Source: WVXT01 sp964403285 (GTDB taxonomy: Bacteria > UBA6262 > WVXT01). From it: a stretch of 8,000 nt of DNA. The translations under genes and the position numbers were made by a program. Below are positions 1 to 6,067 of the stretch, piece by piece. The first letter of the stretch is position 1; every line of letters starts with the position of its first letter. The DNA lies in the NCBI GenBank assembly GCA_964403285.1, contig CAYOFG010000059.1:1-8000 (forward strand). The letters are read 5' to 3'. Under the pieces are notes generated by a model. The model was not told the origin of the DNA. It did not search any database and saw only the letters and a list, made by a program, of their open reading frames with translations.

Positions 1-3
1 AAA

Positions 4-2682
4 CTATCCCTTCATCTCCTCTAAATCCCGCCAATTCTTTCCCTTCTTTACATCCACTACCACAGGAACATCCAGAGAAACCGCCCTTTCCATCTCTTCC
101 TTTGCCAATCGACTCAATTCATCCACTTCTTCTTCAGGCACCTCGAAAAGCAACTCATCGTGTATCTGTAAACTCATTTTCGCCTTTAAGCCTTTAGCCT
201 TCAACTTCTCCGTTATTCGGATCATTGCCACTTTTATGATATCTGCAGAAGTTCCCTGAATAGGCGTATTTATGGCCGTCCGTTCAGCAAAACCACGAAC
301 GTTACCGTTTTTACTACTTATTTCCGGTAGGTATCTTCTACGATTCAAAAGCGTGGTTACGAATCCATCCTTCCTTGCCTGAATAACTACCTTTTCAATA
401 TAATCTTTTACTCCCTTGTATTTTTTAAAATAATTATCAATATATCTCTTAGCTTCAAACTGAGAAATCCCCAGGTCCTGGGAAAGCCCGTACGGACTCA
501 TTCCGTAAGAGAGACCAAAATTGACCGTCTTGGCAATACGCCGTAACTCAGGAGTTACATCTTTCTGGGAAACTCCAAAAATCTCTGCTGCAGTCCGACG
601 ATGGATATCCTCATTATGCAGGAAAGCATCCCTGAGACTCTCATCTTTCGAGATGTGAGCAAGAACTCTAAGGTCAATCTGGGAGTAGTCAGCAGAGACA
701 AAAACAGAACCTTCATCAGGAATGAAAGCGCGCCTTATTTTTCTACCCTCTTCTGTGCGAATAGGTATATTCTGCAGATTCGGTTCCGACGAGGAAAGCC
801 TGCCAGTAGCGGTAACCGTTTGGTTAAAGGAAGTGTGCAGACGGCCCGTCTCGGGATTGACCATTCCGGGAAAGGCATCTATGTAAGTAGATTTCAACTT
901 TTGCAGTTCCCTGTATTCTATGATAAGGTAAGGCAGTTTATGTTTTTCTACTAACTGGAGAAGAACTTCCTCGGAAGTGGATGGTCCTGTTTTAGTTCTC
1001 CTCACCACCGGCAACTTTAACTTCTCAAATAGAATAAAAGAGAGCTGTTTTGGGGAGTTTATATTAAACTCCTGGCCAGCAGATTTATAGATTTCTTTTT
1101 CCACCTCTTTTAACCTTACAGAAAAATCCCGGGAAAGTTCAGCCAGATAATCCATGTCAATAATGACCCCATTCATCTCCATCTCCGCCAGAACTTCCAG
1201 AAGGGGCATCTCCACCTCATAGAAGAGTTTATCCAGCCCCTTATCTTTCATTTCCTTTTCCATAATCCTGGCAACCCTGAGGACAATATCGGCATCGGCG
1301 CAGGCATAAGGAATAACTCTTTCTATTTCCACTATGTCCATGGTGATTGATTTCTTCCCTTTGCCAATCAATTCACTCGTAGGTGTCATCTTGTAGTTTA
1401 AGTATTCAAGGGCAATATCGTTCAGATTATGATTCATCTTTGACGGATTCAGAACGTAGGAGGCAATCATAGAATCGAAATAGATTCCTTGCAGGTCTAT
1501 TCCTTCACGCTTCAAGACAATCAAGTCATATTTTATATTCTGCCCGTACTTCTTAATTTTATCATTCTCCAGAACAGGTTTTAACTTTTCCAGGACATAC
1601 TTTTTCTCTAACTGCTTGGGCACACCTAAGTAATTATGCGCTACAGGTATATAGCAGGCAGCGTAAGGTTCTAACGCAAAAGAGATACCCACAATTGTCG
1701 CACGCATCGGGTCAGGACTTGTGGTCTCCAGGTCCACGGAGAAAATTGGCACTTTTTCCAGCTTCTCCAGTAGTGCCTCAAACTCCTTCTGGTTAAAGAT
1801 ACCTTTATAGTCTACTTTATGTTTCTCTTCTTGAGGAACTAATTCCACAATCAGAGTCTTAAACTCCAGTTCCTGAAGAAGTTTAAGTAGCTCTTCCCGA
1901 TTGAACTCACCAATATGACACTCTCGAATGTCAACTTCCACGGGTACATCCTTCACCAGAGTTACCAGTCGCCTGGAGAGAAAGGCTTTTTCCTTACCTT
2001 TCTCCAACTTTTCTCTCAACTTATCTCTCACCTTAGAGAGATTCTGGTACAAATTTTCCAAACTGCCAAACTTCTGAATCAATTCCGTACCTGTTTTGGG
2101 TCCAATCCCCAGGACGCCAGGAACATTATCTGAAGCGTCTCCCATTAATCCCATAAGATCAGTAATCTGTGCAGGAGGGATTCCCATCTTTTCTCTGACT
2201 ATCTTTTCTGTATAAAGGATATTCTTGGGCTCGTTTAGAACCTTTACTGAATCATCCACCAATTGCAGAGCATCTTTATCACCAGTAACGATAACTGTTT
2301 CTATACCTTCTTTTGACGCTTTCCCGCTTAATGTGCTGATGAGGTCATCAGCTTCGTAGCCTTGCTTTTCAAAAAGGGGAATATTCAGGGCTTTGACTAT
2401 CCTATGAGCAAGGGGAATCTGCTCTTTCAACTCATCGGGAGTCTCTTTTCTCGTAGCTTTATATTCAACAAATTCCTTGTGGCGAAAAGTGGGGGCGGGA
2501 AAATCGAAGCAGACAGCCAGGTAGTCTGGTTTTTCCTGGCGGATAATCTTCAACAGCATGCGTGTGAAACCATAGACCGCATTTACCATCCGTCCTGAAG
2601 AGTTAGTCAAAGGCGGGAGAGCGTGGAAGGCTCGGTGAATGTAGGCGTTACCATCTATAACATAAAGCTTCTCTTTTGCCAT
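4..2682 (-). CDS. polA: DNA polymerase I with 5'-nuclease, proofreading and polymerase domains
   Basis: Family A DNA polymerase for Okazaki-fragment maturation and repair synthesis in the cytoplasm. With the start chosen here it has 892 residues (E. coli 928). The N-terminal third is a 5'-3' flap nuclease: VIDGNAYIHRAF, GYEADD, TGDKDA and GDASDNVPGVLGIGPKT carry the metal-binding acidic residues. The 3'-5' exonuclease looks active: D317/E319 in VDLET, D386 in QNIKYD, Y459 and D463 in YACAD. The polymerase has motif A (D665 in ADYSQIDLR), motif B (K718, F722, Y726) and motif C (H841-D842-E843). The motif A residue that is Glu710 in E. coli is Asp670 here. An ATG 21 bases further upstream (2703) would add MSCPLFI, but those codons lie in repeat-like DNA, and MAKEKLYVIDGN is the normal family N-terminus. 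Neither start has a clear Shine-Dalgarno. It is last in the window, 75 bp after panD. Identity is very sure, the start less so. Confidence 0.97.
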   Translation of the reverse strand: MAKEKLYVIDGNAYIHRAFHALPPLTNSSGRMVNAVYGFTRMLLKIIRQEKPDYLAVCFDFPAPTFRHKEFVEYKATRKETPDELKEQIPLAHRIVKALNIPLFEKQGYEADDLISTLSGKASKEGIETVIVTGDKDALQLVDDSVKVLNEPKNILYTEKIVREKMGIPPAQITDLMGLMGDASDNVPGVLGIGPKTGTELIQKFGSLENLYQNLSKVRDKLREKLEKGKEKAFLSRRLVTLVKDVPVEVDIRECHIGEFNREELLKLLQELEFKTLIVELVPQEEKHKVDYKGIFNQKEFEALLEKLEKVPIFSVDLETTSPDPMRATIVGISFALEPYAACYIPVAHNYLGVPKQLEKKYVLEKLKPVLENDKIKKYGQNIKYDLIVLKREGIDLQGIYFDSMIASYVLNPSKMNHNLNDIALEYLNYKMTPTSELIGKGKKSITMDIVEIERVIPYACADADIVLRVARIMEKEMKDKGLDKLFYEVEMPLLEVLAEMEMNGVIIDMDYLAELSRDFSVRLKEVEKEIYKSAGQEFNINSPKQLSFILFEKLKLPVVRRTKTGPSTSEEVLLQLVEKHKLPYLIIEYRELQKLKSTYIDAFPGMVNPETGRLHTSFNQTVTATGRLSSSEPNLQNIPIRTEEGRKIRRAFIPDEGSVFVSADYSQIDLRVLAHISKDESLRDAFLHNEDIHRRTAAEIFGVSQKDVTPELRRIAKTVNFGLSYGMSPYGLSQDLGISQFEAKRYIDNYFKKYKGVKDYIEKVVIQARKDGFVTTLLNRRRYLPEISSKNGNVRGFAERTAINTPIQGTSADIIKVAMIRITEKLKAKGLKAKMSLQIHDELLFEVPEEEVDELSRLAKEEMERAVSLDVPVVVDVKKGKNWRDLEEMKG

Positions 2683-2685
2683 AAT

Positions 2686-2759
2686 AAAAAGGGGACATGA
2701 CAAATAAAGTGACAGGTACTTTTTTGTTTCTTTTATAAAAAGTGCCTGTCACCTTTTTT
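2686..2759. repeat. Composite inverted repeat between panD and polA
   Basis: Two copies of the dispersed 11-mer face each other: GTGACAGGTAC on plus at 2709-2719 and GTGACAGGCAC on minus at 2752-2742. With flanking T/A runs they form 16-bp arms (2709-2724 and 2737-2752) with one mismatch and a 12-base loop. A degenerate third unit (AAAAAGGGGACATGAC, 2686-2701) continues up to the polA start. Read as minus-strand RNA, the hairpin is followed by CUUUAUUUG, so it could act as a weak intrinsic terminator or attenuator between panD and polA; that is inference. Its right edge, TAAAAAAGG, supplies the panD stop codon. Confidence 0.8.
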
Positions 2760-3108
2760 ATTTTTTTATTTTGTTTTTTTCATTTAAGAGGACTATCCTC
2801 GGTTTATAAACTTTTGCTTTCTCTTCCTCGACAAACTCGTAAGAAATAATAATCAATTTGTCTCTTACTGCTCCCAGTCTGGCTGCTCCTCCTTGAAGCG
2901 CTATGGCTCCTGAATTTTTAGCAGCAGGAATGGCGTAGGTTTCAAACCGGTCTCCTGTATTCAAATTGACTACCAGAACTATCTCGTAAGGAAGAATATC
3001 TGCCTTAGCCATTATATTTTTATCAATAGCGATACTTCCTTCGTACTCTAAATTCGTCTCAGTCACAGTTGCCCTCTGAATCTTCGACTTACACATCATT
3101 CGCAACAT
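2758..3108 (-). CDS. panD: Aspartate 1-decarboxylase precursor (pyruvoyl enzyme)
   Basis: Decarboxylates L-aspartate to beta-alanine, the precursor needed for pantothenate and CoA; cytoplasmic homotetramer in the known family. The 116 residues match the family along their length. The self-cleavage site is in place: Y22-E23-G24-S25, where Ser25 becomes the pyruvoyl group. Lys9, Arg54, Thr57 and Tyr58 fall at the same numbers as the E. coli active-site residues. The usual Asn72 is Gln72 here (IALQGGAA instead of xNGAAA). The last six residues (KNKIKK) come from A-rich DNA, and the TAA stop is part of an adjoining dispersed repeat. The start has a good Shine-Dalgarno, AGGGAG at 3120-3115. It lies 13 bp after fumarase beta, so co-transcription is likely. 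No panB or panC is in view. Whether a PanM/PanZ maturation factor is needed cannot be told. Confidence 0.96.
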   Translation of the reverse strand: MLRMMCKSKIQRATVTETNLEYEGSIAIDKNIMAKADILPYEIVLVVNLNTGDRFETYAIPAAKNSGAIALQGGAARLGAVRDKLIIISYEFVEEEKAKVYKPRIVLLNEKNKIKK

Positions 3109-3121
3109 TTTATTCTCCCTG

Positions 3122-3700
3122 TTAAGTAATTTTCCGATACTTTTTTATTCCTTCGTCAAAAAGGTCATTGCCATAGACATCGTTAGCCACGATTAATGGA
3201 AAATCCTCCACTTCCAGACGATAGACGGCTTCCGGACCTAAATCCTCATAAGCCACTGTCTCAACTCTCTTGATTCTCTTGGAAATTAATACTGCCGCAC
3301 CGCCCACAGCAACAAAATATACAGCCTTATACTTCTTCATTGCTTCTATTGTGTCTTTATCCCGCCTGCCTTTTCCAATTGTTGCTTTTAATCCCTTCTT
3401 TAATAGGATGGGGGTGTAGGGATCCATCCGGCCACTGGTGGTTGGCCCAGCGGGGCCGATTACCATTCCCGGTCTGGACGGAGCAGGACCAACATAATAG
3501 ATTACTTGCCCCTCCAGAGGGAAGGGTAAAAGAGGCTTACGGTTTTCTCTTCTCGCTTTCTCTAATTCATCAACCAGGCGCTTGTGAGCCTGGTCTCTGG
3601 CAGTATAGACTATTCCGTTTAATAGAACCTTGTCGCCTATCCTCAGTTTAATTATTGTCTCTTCATCCAGTGGTGTTTCAATTTTAATAGGGCCGACCAT
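3122..3700 (-). CDS. fumB: Class I fumarate hydratase, beta (C-terminal) subunit
   Basis: Partner of the alpha subunit next to it; together they form the oxygen-sensitive [4Fe-4S] fumarase that interconverts fumarate and malate. At 192 residues it corresponds to the C-terminal domain of one-chain class I fumarases (the TtdB-like family). Visible motifs are TARDQAHKR (33-41), GPTTSGRMD (85-93), IGKG (108-111) and GGAA (133-136). In the known Leishmania structure the Thr-Thr and Arg of the GPTTSxRM motif and the Lys of IGKG contact substrate; here these are T87, T88, R91 and K110. Shine-Dalgarno AAGAGGG (3710-3704) lies 3 bases before the ATG. A dispersed repeat fills the 32-bp gap after the alpha gene. 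The beta subunit of L-tartrate dehydratase (ttdB) belongs to the same family and cannot be ruled out, but the malic enzyme next door favours fumarase. The symbol denotes the beta subunit, not E. coli FumB. Confidence 0.9.
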   Translation of the reverse strand: MVGPIKIETPLDEETIIKLRIGDKVLLNGIVYTARDQAHKRLVDELEKARRENRKPLLPFPLEGQVIYYVGPAPSRPGMVIGPAGPTTSGRMDPYTPILLKKGLKATIGKGRRDKDTIEAMKKYKAVYFVAVGGAAVLISKRIKRVETVAYEDLGPEAVYRLEVEDFPLIVANDVYGNDLFDEGIKKYRKIT

Positions 3701-3714
3701 AAACCCTCTTAATT

Positions 3715-3735
3715 AAAGTGCCTGTCACTTTTTTA
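3715..3735 (-). repeat. Dispersed GTGACAGGCAC repeat between fumarase subunit genes
   Basis: On minus it reads TAAAAAAGTGACAGGCAC followed by TTT. It is a small imperfect palindrome: AAAGTG (3715-3720) pairs with CACTTT (3726-3731) around a 5-base loop on the plus strand. The core matches copies at 2742-2752 and 6022-6032 (same orientation) and 2709-2719 (opposite). The first three bases, TAA at 3735-3733, are the stop codon of fumarase alpha. The hairpin is short and AT-rich, and the beta gene is read from a site just downstream, so strong termination here is unlikely. Confidence 0.8.
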
Positions 3736-4575
3736 TAATACTATTGTGGCGTGCCGGACAGCGTGGCACTGCAGATTTACGGCTAAAGGTAGACTGGCTA
3801 TATGGCAGGGATAAGCCTCAATGTGAACAGCCAAAGCAGTAGTGGAGCCGCCCAGCCCCTGAGGACCCAGTCCCAGATTGTTCATCTCTTTAAGTAGGTC
3901 TTTTTCCATTTCCGAATAGAAAGGCTCGGGATTCTTTGAACCTATTGGACGTAAGAGCGCCTTCTTCGCCAGTTTTGCCACCCCTTCAAAAGTGCCACCA
4001 ATTCCCACTCCCACTACCAGAGGCGGACAGGCATTCGCTCCTTTCTCCCTCACCCAATCCAATACATATTTCTTCACCCCTTGCACTCCTTCCAAAGGAG
4101 AGAGCATTTTTATTGTGGACATATTTTCGCTGCCGGCTCCCTTAGGCATAACTGAAATCTTAAGTCTATCTCCAGGAACAATATCTATATGCACCCAGGG
4201 AGGAGTATTGTCGCCTGTATTCTCGCGCCGGAACGGATCTGCCACTACCGACTTCCTAAAGTATCCTTTCCTGTAGCCACTTCCTACTCCCTTGTTAATT
4301 GCCTCGTAAAAATCTCCTCCAGTAATTCTAACATCCTGACCCATTTCCACAAAAATTGTGGTAAAACCTGTATCCTGGCACATAGGAAGTTTCTCTTCTT
4401 TAGCCAGGCGATCGTTCTCTAAAATCTCCTCCAGTATTTCTTTCCCCGTTACAGATTCCTCATTTTTTAAGTTTTCCTCAAGAGTTTTCCACACATCCTC
4501 GCTCAAAGTACAATTAGACGAGATACAGAGAGTCTCTACTGCTTGAGCAACCTCTTGTGAAGTAATCTCTCTCAT
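3733..4575 (-). CDS. fumA: Class I fumarate hydratase, alpha (N-terminal, Fe-S) subunit
   Basis: Carries the [4Fe-4S] cluster of two-subunit class I fumarase (fumarate + water to L-malate). The 280 residues match the usual alpha-subunit length. The three cluster cysteines are in their known contexts: C66 in PMCQDTG, C183 in NACPP and C257 in YPCHIASLP. Other family motifs are GYRKGYFRKSVVADP (100-114), PKGAGSENMS (144-153) and GLGGSTTALAVHIE (240-253). The start is firm: the ATG lies one base after the TAA of malic enzyme, and its Shine-Dalgarno GAGGAG (4588-4583) lies inside the end of that gene, which suggests translational coupling. The TAA stop is made by a dispersed repeat. The alpha subunit of L-tartrate dehydratase is the main alternative; coupling to malic enzyme argues for fumarase. 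The symbol denotes the alpha subunit, not E. coli FumA. Confidence 0.92.
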   Translation of the reverse strand: MREITSQEVAQAVETLCISSNCTLSEDVWKTLEENLKNEESVTGKEILEEILENDRLAKEEKLPMCQDTGFTTIFVEMGQDVRITGGDFYEAINKGVGSGYRKGYFRKSVVADPFRRENTGDNTPPWVHIDIVPGDRLKISVMPKGAGSENMSTIKMLSPLEGVQGVKKYVLDWVREKGANACPPLVVGVGIGGTFEGVAKLAKKALLRPIGSKNPEPFYSEMEKDLLKEMNNLGLGPQGLGGSTTALAVHIEAYPCHIASLPLAVNLQCHAVRHATIVL

Positions 4576-4576
4576 C

Positions 4577-5914
4577 TTACTTCTCCTCTGGCAAAGGGAT
4601 AAACCCTTCTTTCATTAAAGATTCCGTCTCTTCTCTGGCAGCGCGGATAGTCTGTGAAGCATTCTTGTATAGTTCTTCTCTACTCAATTTAACCCGCGCT
4701 ATTCCTTGTCTAATAGCCTCCATTCCCACTGCTACTGCCTCACGGGGAAAGACTTCCCACTCCTCCATAGTAGGAATCACGTACTCTTCATTTAGTCCTC
4801 TCTCCTCAGCACATTTTGCCAGTTCTTTCGCTGCCGCAATGCACATCTCATCGGTTATGGTCTCTGCTTGCACATCCAGAGTCCCTCGAAAAATGCCAGG
4901 AAAACCAAGGGAATTGTTTACCTGATTGGGGAAATCGGACCGCCCGGTAGCAACCACTCTTGCCCCCGCCTCTTTTGCCTCCCAGGGCCAGATTTCAGGA
5001 ATAGGATTGGCACAGGCAAAAACTATGGGGTCTTCAGCCATCTTTGCCACCCATTCTTTCTTAACCACACCTGGTCCGGGTTTAGATAAGGCTATTAAAA
5101 CGTCCATCTCTTCCATAACCTCGGGAATATAACCAGTCCTTCCTTCAACATTTGTCTTCTGGCAAAATTCCCACTTCTCTTTGTGGGTCTTTTTGAGTTC
5201 CTTTCTATTCTTGTGGAGTGCTCCCTTGCTATCACACATAATAATATTTTCTGGCCTAGCCCCACAGGCAATTATCAACCTGGCAGTACATATATTAGCC
5301 GCCCCTGCGCCAACCATTGCAATCTTCACTTCTCCTATTTTTTTACCCACGATTTTAAGACTATTAATTAGACCAGCAAGAGTTACAGCAGCTGTCCCTT
5401 GTTGGTCGTCATGCCAGACAGGAATTTTACATTCTTTCCTGAGGCGACGCAATATCTCAAAACATTTCGGTTGGGCAATATCTTCAAGGTTTATACCGCC
5501 GAAAGCTGGCTGTAATAACTTTACAGTGTGAATCAACTCTTCCGGGTCTTTGGTATCCAGACAGAGCGGAAAAGCATCTACGCCTCCCAGGTACTTAAAA
5601 AGGAGCGCCTTCCCTTCCATAACCGGTAAAGCTGCTTCCGGACCGATGTCTCCCAGACCCAGAACCCTGGTTCCATCAGAAATAACCGCCACAGTATTCC
5701 ACTTGTTAGTGTATGTGTATACTAAATTTTTGTCTTTATAAATGGCTTTGCAAGGCGCTGCTACGCCAGGAGTATACCAGATTGCAAAATCGTCAAAATT
5801 CCTCACACAGCACTTCGCTACTATCTTAATTTTTCCTCGATAAAAGGGATGTAGCCTCATTGCTTCTTTTGCTGGTTGGCTGGCTTTAGCCAGAAGTTCC
5901 TTTTCATCTACCAT
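4577..5914 (-). CDS. Malic enzyme (malate dehydrogenase, decarboxylating)
   Basis: Converts L-malate and NAD(P)+ to pyruvate, CO2 and NAD(P)H, or fixes CO2 in reverse. The 445 residues form a short bacterial-type malic enzyme. Y47 in WYTPGVA and K102 in VMEGKALLFKY match the catalytic Tyr-Lys pair. E144-D145 (NLEDI) and D170 (WHDDQQGT) match the divalent-metal ligands. The Rossmann domain has GAGAAN at 202-207, and CANPIPE and TGRSDFPNQVNNSLGFPG are typical further motifs. The C-terminus seems some tens of residues longer than the shortest family members and ends in charged helices. I cannot decide NAD versus NADP preference. Shine-Dalgarno GGAG (5925-5922) lies 7 bases before the ATG. It heads a malic enzyme-fumarase alpha-fumarase beta run that probably channels carbon between pyruvate and fumarate. 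A foldable inverted-repeat element sits about 20 bp upstream in its probable leader. Confidence 0.95.
   Translation of the reverse strand: MVDEKELLAKASQPAKEAMRLHPFYRGKIKIVAKCCVRNFDDFAIWYTPGVAAPCKAIYKDKNLVYTYTNKWNTVAVISDGTRVLGLGDIGPEAALPVMEGKALLFKYLGGVDAFPLCLDTKDPEELIHTVKLLQPAFGGINLEDIAQPKCFEILRRLRKECKIPVWHDDQQGTAAVTLAGLINSLKIVGKKIGEVKIAMVGAGAANICTARLIIACGARPENIIMCDSKGALHKNRKELKKTHKEKWEFCQKTNVEGRTGYIPEVMEEMDVLIALSKPGPGVVKKEWVAKMAEDPIVFACANPIPEIWPWEAKEAGARVVATGRSDFPNQVNNSLGFPGIFRGTLDVQAETITDEMCIAAAKELAKCAEERGLNEEYVIPTMEEWEVFPREAVAVGMEAIRQGIARVKLSREELYKNASQTIRAAREETESLMKEGFIPLPEEK
4583..4588 (-). promoter_or_regulatory. Shine-Dalgarno of fumarase alpha inside malic enzyme
   Basis: GAGGAG lies in the last codons of malic enzyme, 7 bases before the fumarase alpha ATG. 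The malic enzyme TAA and that ATG are one base apart, so terminating ribosomes can restart. This supports equal production of the two proteins from one message and fixes the alpha-subunit start. Confidence 0.7.
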
Positions 5915-5934
5915 AGCACCACTCCAGTTCCTCT

Positions 5935-5987
5935 GTAGTGTAGCCCTTTATGGGCGAAATTTTTACGGGGACAAGCCCCTACACTAC
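5935..5987. repeat. MITE-like inverted-repeat element with two internal hairpins
   Basis: The ends are perfect 9-bp inverted repeats: GTAGTGTAG (5935-5943) and CTACACTAC (5979-5987). Inside are two further palindromes: GCCC-TTTAT-GGGC (5943-5955) and GGGG-ACAAG-CCCC (5967-5979), joined by an A/T linker. The whole could fold as an outer stem with two arms, on either strand. It carries no ORF and lies between pheS and malic enzyme. It looks like a small non-autonomous mobile or palindromic repeat, but only one copy is in this window, so the repeat nature is inference. A structured 5' leader for malic enzyme is the alternative. Confidence 0.6.
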
Positions 5988-6004
5988 CAAATAATGCAGA
6001 AACA

Positions 6005-6040
6005 AAAAAGGAACCAAAAAAGTACCTGTCACTTTTTTTA
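6005..6040 (-). repeat. Dispersed GTGACAGGTAC repeat downstream of pheS
   Basis: The core on minus is GTGACAGGTAC (6032-6022), flanked by seven A and six T. AAAAAAGT and ACTTTTTT can pair around a 7-base loop. The similarity to the plus-strand copy at 2706-2734 extends past the core: both continue TTTTTTG(G)TTC(C)TTTT, so the unit is about 30 bases in these two copies. It starts 27 bases after the pheS stop, so it may serve as a weak terminator. The 27 bases between are C/A-rich with no visible feature. Confidence 0.75.
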
Positions 6041-6067
6041 TGTGTTTGTGGTTTTTGGCGGGTGTGT

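Noticed and set aside
601..954. Plus-strand open frames opposite polA, fumarase, malic enzyme and pheS
   Set aside because: They are antisense shadows of well-supported minus-strand genes, with no family resemblance and no credible ribosome sites.
2683..2740. Promoter for polA (GTGACA or TTGTCA with TATAAA or TATTAT)
   Set aside because: The hexamer pairs are only 9-11 bases apart, not the 16-18 expected.
5935..5987. Cloverleaf-like fold taken as a tRNA
   Set aside because: Too short, with no T-loop GTTCRA, no anticodon-arm geometry and no acceptor stem of 7 bp with a discriminator; it is an inverted-repeat element.
5988..6004. Possible promoter (TGCATTAT with an upstream TTGGTT) for malic enzyme
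   Set aside because: The -10 match is 4 of 6 and the spacing is about 15; too weak in AT-rich repeat DNA to annotate.
2709..6032. Repeated cores as a CRISPR array
   Set aside because: Copies lie in both orientations and are separated by whole genes, with no regular spacers.
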